DNA of 64,000 bases from Collinsella tanakaei (GTDB taxonomy: Bacteria; Actinomycetota; Coriobacteriia; Coriobacteriales; Coriobacteriaceae), in the NCBI RefSeq assembly GCF_030373545.1, contig NZ_JAUDCO010000004.1:62001-126000 (forward strand), written 5' to 3'. The translations under genes and the position numbers were made by a program. Shown one piece after another: positions 36,103-46,297 of the stretch (the stretch's first letter is position 1; every line of letters starts with the position of its first letter). Under the pieces are notes generated by a model. That model did no database searches. It was not told the DNA's origin and saw only the letters and a list, made by a program, of their open reading frames with translations.

Positions 36103-36522
36103 ATGGACGAGATCGTTGCGTATCTGCGCGGAATCCCGGCGTGGTACCTGGCAACCATCGACGAGCACGATGCGGGTCAGCCGCGCGTGAGGCCGTTTTC
36201 GTTTGCCTGCGCCGATGCCGGCAAGCTGTGGTTCTGCACGTCGCGCGACAAGGACGTCTGGCGCGAGCTCGCGGCGCATCCCAAGTTCGAGCTGTCCGGA
36301 TGGAAGCCCGGCTCCTATTGGATCGTCGTCTCGGGCGAGGCGAATCTTGCCGACGACGCGCAGGTAAGCGAGGACGTGCGCCAAGCGGGGTTCGCCCACA
36401 TGGTGGGTATCGGCGAGGCGCACGAATCGGCGCATGACGGGCGCCTGGCGTTTTTCAGCGTGATGAACGGCTGTGCGCGCTTCTGCGACATCGACGGCAG
36501 CGAGCGCCGCTTCGACTTCTGA
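36103..36522 (+). CDS. pyridoxamine 5'-phosphate oxidase-like split-barrel flavoprotein
   Basis: 139 residues, paralogue of the preceding gene: IPAWYLATIDEHDAGQPRVRPFSFACADAGKLWFCT and KDVWRELAAHPKFE align almost block for block. The start at 36103 lies five bases after AAGGAG; a GTG two codons earlier overlaps the ribosome site and is rejected. Probably co-transcribed with the first copy. FMN binding is expected from the family; the substrate is unknown. Confidence 0.82.
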   Translation: MDEIVAYLRGIPAWYLATIDEHDAGQPRVRPFSFACADAGKLWFCTSRDKDVWRELAAHPKFELSGWKPGSYWIVVSGEANLADDAQVSEDVRQAGFAHMVGIGEAHESAHDGRLAFFSVMNGCARFCDIDGSERRFDF

Positions 36523-36748
36523 GCGCCCTCGAAAGGAATCAGGCGATCGTAATCGGTGTCCACCGGGCCCGGCCGGCGTGAAAACGCCTGACGCCGTTTC
36601 GCGCTGTGTTGCGAGATTGTGTCCTGATGATTTCTCGAATGTTCACATAATGGTCGTGCTATTCTCTCAAAACGTTCTATGAACGCATTCAAACATGCGG
36701 CTGTATGCATTATGAAAGCTCTAATATGCATTTAGGAGATGAGAGGGC

Positions 36749-37819
36749 ATGTCTTATCGGGTGGGAGTCGTCGGGGCGGCGGGATACGCAGGCATCGAGC
36801 TCGTTCGTCTGCTCATCGCGCACCCCGAGTTCGAGCTCGTCGCGATCACGTCGAACGCCGATGCGGAGCAGCGCCTCGCGAGCGTCTACCCGGCGTTCGC
36901 CGGCGCGAGCGACCTTGTCTTCAGCGCCCATGATGACCCGCGGCTCGCGACGTGCGATGTGGTCTTTCTCGCCGTGCCCCATACGGCGGCGCTTGCCGCG
37001 GTTCCTGGCTTGCTTGCTGCGGGCGTGACCGTCATCGACCTCTCCGCCGACTATCGCCTGTCCGACCCTGCGGTCTACGAGCGCTGGTACAATGCCCCCC
37101 ATACGTCGCCCGAGTTGCTTGCGACCCGTGCTTTCGGCTTGCCGGAGTTGTTCGCCGAGGACCTCGCCCAAGCTGCCTGCCGTCGCGACGCGGGCGACGC
37201 CGCGCTCGTGGCCTGCGCCGGCTGCTATCCCACGGCAACCTCGCTCGGCGCCTACCCGGCGATTGCCGCCGGATGGATGGCGCCTGGTGGCGTTGCGATC
37301 GTCGATGCCATCTCGGGCGTGACCGGAGCGGGCAAGGGCGCCACCGCGCGCACCCACTACTGCAGCGCCGACGAGAGCGTCGAGGCGTACGGCGTGTGCA
37401 AGCATCGCCATACGCCCGAGATCGAGCAGATTCTCGGCCTGCCCGGCCGCGTGGTGTTTACGCCGCACCTGGCGCCGCTCAAGCGCGGCCTGCTCTCGAC
37501 GGTGAACATCCCGCTGGCGCCCGAGGTGGCGCAATCCCTCACGGCCGCCGACGCCGTCGCGCATTATCGTTCGTTTTATGAGGACAGCCCCTTCGTGCGC
37601 GTGCTCGACGCCGGCGAGCAGCCCAAGACGAGCTCGGTTGTCGGGTCCAACGCCTGCCAGATCGGGCTGGCGGTCAACGCGGGCGCGCGCATGCTCGTGG
37701 TGACCTCCGCTATCGACAACCTGTGCAAGGGGGCCGCCGGCCAGGCCGTCCAGTGCGCGAACATCGTGTTCTCGCTCGACGAGCGATGCGGGCTGCCGCT
37801 GCTTGCCCTGCCGGTCTAG
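36749..37819 (+). CDS. argC: N-acetyl-gamma-glutamyl-phosphate reductase
   Basis: Third step of arginine synthesis, NADPH-dependent. 356 residues. NADP-binding GAAGYAGIE (9-17), catalytic Cys159 in AGCYPT, and a C-terminal substrate-binding His (HRHTPEIEQ). The start has TAGGAGATGAGAGGG upstream. First gene of argCJBD. The upstream 60 bases are AT-rich and hold two TATGCAT boxes (about 36704 and 36724) that could be an ArgR site. argF, argG and argH are not in the window. Confidence 0.95.
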   Translation: MSYRVGVVGAAGYAGIELVRLLIAHPEFELVAITSNADAEQRLASVYPAFAGASDLVFSAHDDPRLATCDVVFLAVPHTAALAAVPGLLAAGVTVIDLSADYRLSDPAVYERWYNAPHTSPELLATRAFGLPELFAEDLAQAACRRDAGDAALVACAGCYPTATSLGAYPAIAAGWMAPGGVAIVDAISGVTGAGKGATARTHYCSADESVEAYGVCKHRHTPEIEQILGLPGRVVFTPHLAPLKRGLLSTVNIPLAPEVAQSLTAADAVAHYRSFYEDSPFVRVLDAGEQPKTSSVVGSNACQIGLAVNAGARMLVVTSAIDNLCKGAAGQAVQCANIVFSLDERCGLPLLALPV

Positions 37820-37897
37820 CGCATCGGCACGCAGCTTCTCCAGGCGCGCCCGGCGGGCGCGTCGACCCCACTCGATCTGCATCAAAAGGAGCATCCG

Positions 37898-39169
37898 ATG
37901 GATACCGATACCTTCGATTCCAAGATTCGCGCCGTCGCCGACGGCGGCGTGACGAGCGCGCAGGGCTTTTCCGCTTGCGGTATGCACGCCGGATTTCGCA
38001 AAAATCCCGAACGGGCCGATTTCGCGCTCATCGCATCCGACCGCCCGGTGAGCACGGCCGGCGTGTTCACCACCAACCGGTTCTGCGCCGCTCCGGTCAT
38101 CGTGTGCCGCGAGCACCTCGGGGGTGCGGGCCGTGGTTACGGCGACGTCCAGGCGATCGCCATCAACTCGGGCAACGCCAACGCCGCCACGGGTGAGCCG
38201 GGACTCGCTCTTGCCCGCGAAACCTGCGACATCGTGGCGCAGGTCGTCGGCTGCGAACCCGAGCAGGTGCTCGTGGCGTCCACGGGCGTCATCGGGCAGC
38301 AGATGGACATCGAGCCCTTCGAGACGGGCGTGCCGGCCGCGTTCGAGCGTCTCTCCGCCGACGGGGGAGCGGACGTCGCCCGCGCCATCATGACCACGGA
38401 CACACATCCCAAGGAATTCGCCATCCAATACGAAAGCGGGGTGCTCGCGTACGCGGGGAGCACGTTTACGGTGGGCGGCTGCGCCAAGGGGTCGGGCATG
38501 ATCATGCCCAACATGGCAACGATGATCGCCGTCATCACCACCGATGCGCCGGTCGAGCCAGCCGCGCTCCACGCGCTGCTCACCTCGTGCGTCGCCGACA
38601 CCTTCAACCGGGTGACGGTCGACTCGGACACCTCCACCAACGACACATGCATCATGCTCGCCTCCGGTGCTGCCGCGCCGCAGGCAGCCCTCATATGCCA
38701 AGGTACCGAGGCTTATGAAGAGCTTGCCTACGCGGTCCACGTGGTGTGCGAGGCGCTTGCCCGCGCGATCGCGTCCGACGGCGAGGGCGCCTCGCGCCTG
38801 GTGACCGTGACGGTGAGCGGCGCGGCGACGGAAGAGGATGCCGAGGTCGCCGCCCGCGCGGTGGCAAACTCGCCGCTCGTCAAGACGGCCATCGCGGGAC
38901 GCGACTGCAACTGGGGGCGCATCGCCATGGCGCTCGGCAAGTGCGGGGTGGCGTTCGACCAGCGCGACGTCTCCATCGACATCATGGGGATCCCCGTGTG
39001 CCGCGACGGGCTGACCGTGCCCTTTGACGAAGACGAGGCACTGCGCCGTTTCGAGGCGCCCGAGATCACCATCGACGCCGATCTGGGCGCGGGCGACCGG
39101 TCTGCGCGCGTGTGGACCTGCGACCTGACGCACGACTACGTCACCATCAACGGCGATTACCGCACGTAG
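37898..39169 (+). CDS. argJ: bifunctional ornithine acetyltransferase / N-acetylglutamate synthase
   Basis: 423 residues. A self-cleaving Ntn-type enzyme: the precursor is cut between Ala207 and Thr208 in MIMPNMATMIAV, and Thr208 becomes the nucleophile. DTSTNDT and NCNWGRI-like (DCNWGRIAMA) blocks are present. It recycles acetyl groups from acetylornithine, so no argA or argE is needed for the acetyl cycle. The start has AAAGGAG seven bases upstream, 78 bp after argC. Confidence 0.95.
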   Translation: MDTDTFDSKIRAVADGGVTSAQGFSACGMHAGFRKNPERADFALIASDRPVSTAGVFTTNRFCAAPVIVCREHLGGAGRGYGDVQAIAINSGNANAATGEPGLALARETCDIVAQVVGCEPEQVLVASTGVIGQQMDIEPFETGVPAAFERLSADGGADVARAIMTTDTHPKEFAIQYESGVLAYAGSTFTVGGCAKGSGMIMPNMATMIAVITTDAPVEPAALHALLTSCVADTFNRVTVDSDTSTNDTCIMLASGAAAPQAALICQGTEAYEELAYAVHVVCEALARAIASDGEGASRLVTVTVSGAATEEDAEVAARAVANSPLVKTAIAGRDCNWGRIAMALGKCGVAFDQRDVSIDIMGIPVCRDGLTVPFDEDEALRRFEAPEITIDADLGAGDRSARVWTCDLTHDYVTINGDYRT

Positions 39170-39238
39170 GCTTGCGCGCGTCCGGCCGTCGCCCACGGCC
39201 CTGCTGTCCGCTCCCGACCCAACATGGAAGGCTGACCG

Positions 39239-40192
39239 ATGAAGTACGCACGCGACTCGCGTCCCGCGCGCTCGAACGAGGAGACCGCGAAGCTCCTGTT
39301 TGAGGCGCTGCCCTGGATCAAGAACCTGACCGGCAAGACGGTGGTCATCAAGTACGGTGGCGCCGCCATGGTCGACCCGCGCCTGCGCGCCGACGTCATG
39401 AGCGACATCGTGCTGCTCAAGATCATCGGCATGAAGCCGGTCATCGTGCACGGCGGCGGCAAGGACATCAACGCCGCGCTCGCGCACTACGACATCCCCG
39501 TGGAGTTCAAGGACGGCCAGCGCGTCACGAGCGAGACCGCGATGGAGGTCGTACGGCAGGTGCTCGTGGGCAAGGTCAACGAGGACCTCGTGACGGCGGT
39601 CAACGCCCATGGCAACCTGGCCGTGGGCGTGGCGGGTGCGGACGCCGGCACCATCGTCGCCGAACAGCTCGACCCGGCGCTCGGCCGCGTGGGCAAGATC
39701 TGCCGCATCAACGCGGATTACCTCGACAGCCTGATGGACAACGACTACATCCCCGTCGTGGCGACCGTCGCGCGCGGGGTCGACGGCGGCTTCTACAACA
39801 TCAACGCCGACGTGGCGGCCGGCCATATCGCTGCGGCCGTACGTGCGCACAAGGTGATCTTCCTGACCGATGTCGACGGCCTGTACGAGGACTTCGACGA
39901 CAAGGAGTCCCTCATCTCCAACATGACCTTGGATGAGGTCGAGGCCATGCTTGCGGACGGCAAGGTGGACCGCGGCATGATCCCCAAGCTCGAAAGCTGC
40001 GCGCACGCTCTGCGCGCCGGCGTGTTCCGTGCGCACATCATCAACGGCACGACCCCTCATGCACTGCTGCTCGAGCTTCTGACCGACAGCGGCGTGGGAA
40101 CGGTCGTGCACTCCACCCAGGTCGCCTACGAGCAGGACACCCAGCCCCATCCGCTGACGCAGCTGGCCGCCCGCCTGACGGAAAACATCTAG
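39239..40192 (+). CDS. argB: acetylglutamate kinase
   Basis: 317 residues, amino-acid kinase fold. VIKYGGAAM (phosphate-binding Lys), VHGGGKDI and INADYLDSLMDN, then IFLTDVDGLYED near the nucleotide site. An N-terminal helix extension (MKYARDSRPARSNEETAKLLFEA) resembles that of hexameric, arginine-inhibited enzymes, so feedback control is plausible. GGAAGG lies upstream of the start. Third gene of the arg cluster. Confidence 0.95.
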   Translation: MKYARDSRPARSNEETAKLLFEALPWIKNLTGKTVVIKYGGAAMVDPRLRADVMSDIVLLKIIGMKPVIVHGGGKDINAALAHYDIPVEFKDGQRVTSETAMEVVRQVLVGKVNEDLVTAVNAHGNLAVGVAGADAGTIVAEQLDPALGRVGKICRINADYLDSLMDNDYIPVVATVARGVDGGFYNINADVAAGHIAAAVRAHKVIFLTDVDGLYEDFDDKESLISNMTLDEVEAMLADGKVDRGMIPKLESCAHALRAGVFRAHIINGTTPHALLLELLTDSGVGTVVHSTQVAYEQDTQPHPLTQLAARLTENI

Positions 40193-40247
40193 CCCAACCG
40201 CCGCGCGCCTGCGAATCGGCGCGCCGCCGTATCGAAAGGAACCCGCT

Positions 40248-41531
<1,284 letters not shown>

Positions 41532-41919
41532 GGACGGGCTTTCGGGTCGCCGCCGCCAGCATAGGCCCGGTCGAGCTGACGGGCCGCTTCTGCCTGCCGG
41601 CTGTCAGCTCGCGCGGCTGCCCGCCTGCCCGGCTGCCTGACCGCCCTGGTGTCCGGCTTCTCGCCCTCGCCAGCCCCAGGTCCAGGCTGCCTTCCCGGCC
41701 GCCTGACCGCCCCGGTGCTCACCTGCCTGCTTGCCTGCTCTCCCGCCAATTCGCCTACCTGCTCCTGCCTGCTAAAAGTTTTATCCGGTCGGCTGTGACG
41801 CTTCGAGGCCGATTTCTGTCACAACGGACCGGGTAAAACCGTTAGCAGCGTGACGGCGGCCAGGCAGGCGATTCGCTAGTAACGTGAGGGCGGATGGGGC
41901 AAGTCCAAGACCGCGCCGC
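41532..41919. other. intergenic region with CTGCCTG-rich stretch and long hairpin
   Basis: 388 bp without a convincing gene. Bases 41590-41770 are pyrimidine-rich with many degenerate repeats of CTGCCTGC / CCGCCTGACCGCC, probably simple-sequence decay. A long hairpin follows at 41770-41845. Confidence 0.5.
41770..41845. repeat. long two-part hairpin
   Basis: GCTAAAAGTTTTATCCGGTC (41770-41789) pairs with 41826-41845, 17 of 20 positions. An inner stem TGTGAC/GTCACA (41793-41798, 41817-41822) is stacked inside. No T run, so not a standard terminator. Could be a protein-binding site, a REP-type repeat, or mRNA 3'-end structure for argD. Confidence 0.7.
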
Positions 41920-42927
41920 CTAGCGATCGGTTTCCGCGGGGCGGGCAATCCACGCGCGGCGCATGAAGCTGTTGAAAGCTTGCTCGACGGGCAGAGCCGC
42001 GCAAATGCCGCAGACAGCGGCGCTGATGGCGAGAACGATCAGCGTTCCCCAGAGCGGGTCGAGCAAGATCGGCAGATCGTAGAAGGGCGTCCGGAAGGTG
42101 AGTGCCGCGCGGATGAGCCGGTGGATGACGTAGATCTGCAGCGAGCGCCTGCCGAGCAGGCCGAGGCACGGGCGCGTCTCGCTGGGGATGAGCTTGATGA
42201 CGGCAAGCGAGAACACGACGGCGATTGCCGTGGCGACGGTTTTCTCCACGAGGCCGATGCAGATGCCGGCGAGATAGGGGGTATCGCCGTAGACGCGCTG
42301 GAAGAACCAGTCGTAGACAGTCGGATCAAGCAGGCGCGCGAGGGCGATTGCCGCAGCGACGGGCACCGCTGCCCACAGCCAGCGGTTGCCATGCAGCTGG
42401 GCCACGCGCTCCGGCTTCAGATAGTAGCCACACGCGAACCAGGGGAGAAACGTCAGCGTGCGGCTGATGGCGAGCAGGCCGTCCGAGAGGTCGACCGCGC
42501 CCCACGCAAGCGCGATCGCGCAGCTGATGCCGATGCCCATCGCGGGGCGCATGCGGGCGAGCAACGGCGTCGCGGCATACCACCACGCCATGGCGATGAG
42601 GTACCACGGTGCCGAGGTGAACTGGAACAGCTTGGGCAGCAGCTCGCTTCCGTTGATGAGAATGATCGCCGCTTGATAGGCGATGCCGAGTACCAAGTAG
42701 GAGATGATGCGGTTCACGTTCAGGTGCCCGTCGCGGTAAGCGCCTTTGGCGAACAGTCCCGACATGAACACGAACAGCGGCATGTGGAACAGGTAGATGA
42801 TGTCGAATCCGGCGCTGATGGCGGGGTTGTCGTTGTGAACCGGGTGCATGAAGTGCCCGATGACGACGAGGACGATCAACACGCCCTTGATGTTGTCAAA
42901 CAGCTCGATGCGCGTACGGGGGGGCAT
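41920..42927 (-). CDS. membrane acyltransferase (acyltransferase 3 family)
   Basis: 335 residues, about ten transmembrane helices. N-terminal RIELFDNIKGVLIVLVVIGH and HMPLFVFMSGLFAKG are typical of the family, which transfers acetyl or similar groups to envelope sugars. The catalytic His is in VVIGHFMHP. The start at 42927 (MPPRTRIE) is preferred because GAAAGAG lies 10 bases upstream; a longer start at 42981 lacks a ribosome site. Single gene between argD and tRNA-Val. The substrate could be a cell-wall or capsule sugar. Confidence 0.82.
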   Translation of the reverse strand: MPPRTRIELFDNIKGVLIVLVVIGHFMHPVHNDNPAISAGFDIIYLFHMPLFVFMSGLFAKGAYRDGHLNVNRIISYLVLGIAYQAAIILINGSELLPKLFQFTSAPWYLIAMAWWYAATPLLARMRPAMGIGISCAIALAWGAVDLSDGLLAISRTLTFLPWFACGYYLKPERVAQLHGNRWLWAAVPVAAAIALARLLDPTVYDWFFQRVYGDTPYLAGICIGLVEKTVATAIAVVFSLAVIKLIPSETRPCLGLLGRRSLQIYVIHRLIRAALTFRTPFYDLPILLDPLWGTLIVLAISAAVCGICAALPVEQAFNSFMRRAWIARPAETDR

Positions 42928-43007
42928 GGCGGAGAAACTCTTTCGTGCGGTAAGAAGACATTGCGCCACCATTGTAGCCATGAAGGATTGGGGAGCGACT
43001 CCGATCT

Positions 43008-43037
43008 TTGGCTCCCGCCCCCGCTTTACGCTATACT
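43008..43037 (+). promoter_or_regulatory. promoter of tRNA-Val
   Basis: TTGGCT, 18-base spacer, TATACT (43032-43037), 11 bases upstream of the tRNA. Confidence 0.7.
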
Positions 43038-43048
43038 GGTCCGCGCAA

Positions 43049-43124
43049 GGGCGATTGGCGCAACGGTTAGCGCAGGTGCTTTACACGCACAAGGCTGGGG
43101 GTTCGAATCCCTCATCGCCCACCA
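43049..43124 (+). tRNA. tRNA-Val (UAC)
   Basis: 76 bases with encoded CCA. Acceptor GGGCGAT/ATCGCCC, anticodon loop TTTACAC giving UAC, T-arm GGGTTCGAATCCC. Its 3' end is duplicated at 43301. Confidence 0.96.
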
Positions 43125-43135
43125 TAGTTTAGTTA

Positions 43136-43165
43136 ACGGTGCCGCAAAGGCGCCGTTTTTGTTTT
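43136..43165 (+). terminator. terminator of tRNA-Val
   Basis: ACGGTGCC/GGCGCCGT stem, 5-base loop, then TTTTGTTTT; 11 bases after the tRNA. Confidence 0.9.
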
Positions 43166-43330
43166 GAGCTCCATGCAGAGGGATTCGAACCCCGCTAGGG
43201 GCGCGGAGCTGAGAAAATGCGCTGAGCATTTTCCAGCGAAGCGCGCAAGGAGGCCCGAAGGGCATCCGCAGCGGGAGGCCGTCGCGAAGCGGCGGCCGAC
43301 ATCCCTCATCGCCCACCATAGGACAGTTGG

Positions 43331-43357
43331 CGGCACCGGCGACGGTGCCGTTTCTTG
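43331..43357 (+). terminator. second terminator, after the duplicated tRNA-Val end
   Basis: CGGCACC/GGTGCCG stem with 6-base loop followed by TTTCTTG. Related but not identical to the one at 43136. Confidence 0.7.
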
Positions 43358-43394
43358 TGGGCGCCCCCCTGCAGGGGGATTCGAAGCCCACCGG

Positions 43395-43455
43395 TGACAA
43401 GTTCGTATCCGGCACCATCTTGTCGCGACAAGTTTGTACCCGGCGCCATCTTGTC
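43395..43455. repeat. tandem hairpin repeat family C, copy 2 (inverted)
   Basis: On the minus strand two units of GACAAGATGGYGCCGGRT... CTTGTC, matching 35518-35578 in opposite orientation, just upstream of the HAD phosphatase gene. Confidence 0.8.
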
Positions 43456-43518
43456 GGGGGATTCGTGCGGTTCGGGCTACAATGGTGCGCGACGGTTCCG
43501 TGCGACCAAGGAGGGCCC

Positions 43519-44424
43519 ATGCCCCATACCGTGCTGCCCGATATCCCCACCGGCGAGCTGCGCGAGCGCCTTTCGCGCGTGCGCTACGTGTTCACCGACC
43601 TGGACGGGACCATGCTGGCGCCCGGCTCGTGCGCGCTCAGCGATGCGGCGGGCAACCCGAGCCTCGATCTCGTCAGCACGCTCATCGACCTCAAGCGCGC
43701 CGGCGTCGAGGTCATTCCGTGCTCGGGGCGCAACCGTTCCATGCTGCACGAGGATTCGCGCGTCTTCGGCCTCAACTCCTACATTGGCGAGATGGGCGGC
43801 CTGCTCATGCTCGACCGCGGCGATTCGCGCTGGGAGTATTTCTGCGCCGACATGCCGTACAACCCCATCTGGGGCTATTCGCCTCACGAGTGCATCGAGG
43901 CCACGGGCATTCTCGACGAGTTCTCCAACCGCTGGCCCGGCCTGCTCGAGTACCACAACGACATGTCGACCGGCTACAAGCACCGCGAGGTGACCGTGGG
44001 CCTGCGCGGCGAGATCCCCGACGAGGAGGCGTGGGACATCATCCGCGCATCCGGCGCCGAGCTCGATTGGGGCGATAACGGGTACCTCAACTACATCTCC
44101 GCCCCCACGACGCTCAAGCTGCCCGAAGGCGTCAAGGGCCGCGCCTTCAACATCATGCCGCGCGGCCTCAACAAGGGACGCGGCATCGAGCGGTTCTGCG
44201 AGCTGCGCGGCATCGACCTTGCACAGACGCTCGCCATCGGCGACGCGACGTCCGATTTTCTCATGGCGGATTACGTGGATACGTTCTTCTTGGTCGAAAA
44301 TGGTCTCAAGAACCCGACGGCCGAGGAGTTTCTGGCGACCCACGACAACGCGTTCGTCACGCGCGGGCGCATCGTCGACGGTTGGGTCCAGGGGATGCGC
44401 TGCCTGCTCGCGGCGCTCGCATAG
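43519..44424 (+). CDS. HAD superfamily hydrolase (Cof/phosphatase type)
   Basis: 301 residues. Motif I FTDLDGTM has the nucleophile Asp27 and acid/base Asp29. Motif II PCSGRNRS. The late motifs NKGRGIERFCELRGI and AIGDATSDFLMADYVD carry the conserved Lys and Asp. A cap domain of about 120 residues lies between, as in type IIB HAD sugar phosphatases. The substrate is unknown. The start has AAGGAGG at seven bases. It is followed 18 bp later by murI, probably co-transcribed. Confidence 0.85.
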   Translation: MPHTVLPDIPTGELRERLSRVRYVFTDLDGTMLAPGSCALSDAAGNPSLDLVSTLIDLKRAGVEVIPCSGRNRSMLHEDSRVFGLNSYIGEMGGLLMLDRGDSRWEYFCADMPYNPIWGYSPHECIEATGILDEFSNRWPGLLEYHNDMSTGYKHREVTVGLRGEIPDEEAWDIIRASGAELDWGDNGYLNYISAPTTLKLPEGVKGRAFNIMPRGLNKGRGIERFCELRGIDLAQTLAIGDATSDFLMADYVDTFFLVENGLKNPTAEEFLATHDNAFVTRGRIVDGWVQGMRCLLAALA

Positions 44425-44442
44425 GAAGGGACGTTGGAAGAG

Positions 44443-45327
44443 ATGACAGCTCAAGGGGATAGCAGGCCCATCGGCGTGTTCGATTCCGGCCTCGGCGGCC
44501 TGACCGTGGCGCGCTCCATAGCCACGTCGCTGCCGCATGAGTCCATCTACTACGTGGGCGACACCAAGCGCTGCCCCTACGGCGTGCGCACCGAAAGCGA
44601 GGTCCGCTCCTTCGTACTGCAGGCGGGTCGCTGGCTGGCCGCCCATGACGTCAAGATCATGGTCATCGCCTGCAACACCGCGACGGCAGCCGGCCTGCGC
44701 ATCGCCCAGCAGCTGCTTCCCATCCCGGTCATCGGCGTCATCGCGCCCGGTGCCCGCGCCGCCATCAACAGCACGCGCACGCGCAAGGTCGGCGTGCTCG
44801 CTACCGAGCTCACGGTTCGCTCCGGTGCCTACACGCGGGCGATTCGCGATCTGGATGCGGGCGTTTCGGTCTACGGTTGCCCCGCCCCGAGCTTCGTCGA
44901 GATCGTGGAGAACGAGCTGGCGACCGGCGCGCACCTTCAGGAGCGCTGGCTCCAGGACGGCGACGTGTTCGACACGCCCGAAAACCGCGCCGAGGTGGAG
45001 CGCACGCTCAAGCCGATTATCGAGTCCGGCGCCCAGGTCGACACGGTGGTGCTGGGTTGCACGCACTTCCCGCTGCTCGTGAACCCCATCCGCCATGCGC
45101 TCGGTCCCGACGTGCGCGTGGTATCGTCGGCGGAGGAGACCACGCGCGAGCTCACGGACATCCTCGTGCGCCGCGAGCAGCTTGCCGGCGAGGACGCGGT
45201 GCCCGCGCATCGCTTTGCGACGACGTCAGACAACATCGCCGAGTTCGCGGCGGCCGGCAGCTTCATCTTCGGCCAGCCGCTCAAAAGCATCGAGCACATC
45301 AGCTTGGACGAGCTCGATCGCTACTAA
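44443..45327 (+). CDS. murI: glutamate racemase
   Basis: Supplies D-glutamate for peptidoglycan. 294 residues. FDSGLGG with Asp14, catalytic cysteines Cys77 (IACNTAT) and Cys206 (LGCTHF). The start is uncertain by three codons: a TTG at 44434 lies three bases after AGGAAGGG, while the ATG at 44443 has a short GGAAGAG directly before it; ATG is chosen by codon preference. It leads into rph, rdgB and dtd, a common Gram-positive order, but a long hairpin lies between murI and rph. Confidence 0.93.
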   Translation: MTAQGDSRPIGVFDSGLGGLTVARSIATSLPHESIYYVGDTKRCPYGVRTESEVRSFVLQAGRWLAAHDVKIMVIACNTATAAGLRIAQQLLPIPVIGVIAPGARAAINSTRTRKVGVLATELTVRSGAYTRAIRDLDAGVSVYGCPAPSFVEIVENELATGAHLQERWLQDGDVFDTPENRAEVERTLKPIIESGAQVDTVVLGCTHFPLLVNPIRHALGPDVRVVSSAEETTRELTDILVRREQLAGEDAVPAHRFATTSDNIAEFAAAGSFIFGQPLKSIEHISLDELDRY

Positions 45328-45349
45328 CGCGGTTGGGCGGGACGTGTCC

Positions 45350-45494
45350 GGCCATCCCATGGGTCAGATGGGGACGTGTTCCCCTCAACCCATGGGTCAG
45401 ATGGGGACGTGTTCCGTCCAACCCATGGGCTGCAGGCAAAACGTGTTCCGTCCGTCCGCATGGGTTGGACGGAACACGTCCCCATCTGACCCAT
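45350..45494. repeat. repeat family D: three direct units and one inverted unit forming a 36-bp perfect stem
   Basis: Unit CCCATGGGTCAGATGGGG plus ACGTGTTCC occurs at about 45354 and 45390, a diverged one at 45423, and an inverted one at 45459-45494. Arms 45392-45427 and 45459-45494 are exact reverse complements (36 bp). It lies between murI and rph, ending about 14 bases before the rph ribosome site. Confidence 0.9.
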
Positions 45495-45524
45495 TGAGAT
45501 TCACGACAAAGGAGTAGACGACCT

Positions 45525-46265
45525 ATGGATCATATCGAGATCAAGCGCGCAAACGGCCGCGCTGCCGGCGCCCTGCGTCCGGTCAAGCTGACGCGCGAGG
45601 TCATGAAGCACGCGCTCGGCTCGTGCCTTGTCGAGTTCGGCGATACCCGCGTACTGTGCGCCGCCACCATCGAGGAGGGGCTTCCCGCCTGGCGCCGCGC
45701 AAGCCGTCAGGGCTGGGTGACGGCGGAGTACGCCATGCTGCCGGCGTCGACCAACCGCCGCAGCAAGCGCGAGACGGGCTCGCGCAAAGGCCGTTCGATG
45801 GAGATCGAGCGCCTGATCGGCCGCAGCCTGCGCACCGTGACCAACATGCGCGCGCTCGGCGAGTACACCGTCACGGTCGACTGCGATGTGATCCAGGCCG
45901 ACGGCGGCACGCGCACGGCGAGCATCACGGGCGCCTGGGTGGCGCTCCACGACGCCCTCATGGCATGGGTCGAGGCCGGCAAGATCGCGCGCCTGCCGCT
46001 CACCGGCCAGGTCGCCGCGGTGTCCATGGGCGTGGTCGACGGCGCCGAGCTGCTGGACCTCGACTACGCCGAGGACTCGCGCGCCGAGGTCGACATGAAC
46101 CTCGTCGCCACCGATACGGGCGAGATCGTGGAGATCCAGGGCACCGGCGAGCGGACGCCGTTTTCGCGCGAGCGCCTCGGCCGCCTGCTCGATCTGGGCG
46201 ACGCGGGCATCCGCCAGCTTATCGACCTGCAGAACCAGGTGACGCTCTTCCGCGACGACGAGTAG
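45525..46265 (+). CDS. rph: ribonuclease PH
   Basis: Phosphorolytic 3'-end trimming of tRNA precursors. 246 residues, normal. Conserved RPVKLTREVMKHALGSCLVEFGDT, WVTAEYAMLP, the Arg-rich NRRSKRETGSRKGRSMEIERLIGRSLR and the phosphate-binding region, DLDYAEDS with the metal Asp, and GTGERTPFSRE. Strong AAAGGAG ten bases upstream. The gene starts only 30 bp after the huge hairpin at 45392-45494. Confidence 0.95.
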   Translation: MDHIEIKRANGRAAGALRPVKLTREVMKHALGSCLVEFGDTRVLCAATIEEGLPAWRRASRQGWVTAEYAMLPASTNRRSKRETGSRKGRSMEIERLIGRSLRTVTNMRALGEYTVTVDCDVIQADGGTRTASITGAWVALHDALMAWVEAGKIARLPLTGQVAAVSMGVVDGAELLDLDYAEDSRAEVDMNLVATDTGEIVEIQGTGERTPFSRERLGRLLDLGDAGIRQLIDLQNQVTLFRDDE

Positions 46266-46297
46266 GCGCCGCCAGCCGATAGGGAAGGAGGGGCAAC

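Larger units (their letters stand above)
43107..43365. repeat. duplicated tRNA-Val 3' end plus terminator with intervening hairpin element
   Basis: The last 18 tRNA bases and three following bases (43107-43127) recur exactly at 43301-43321, each followed by a terminator hairpin. Between them are the inverted T-arm-like GGGATTCGAACCC (43190), the hairpin GAAAATGC/GCATTTTC (43213-43233) and GC stems, the same order as behind tRNA-Glu. Confidence 0.8.

Noticed and set aside
36710-40150. Open frame of over 1100 codons on the minus strand opposite argC-argJ-argB
   Set aside because: Antisense shadow caused by high G+C at third positions. The plus-strand genes have clear families, ribosome sites and motifs, while the antisense product is Arg/His-rich and family-less.
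45350-45494. CRISPR array
   Set aside because: Units differ, one is inverted and spacers are not of constant length. No cas genes are present.
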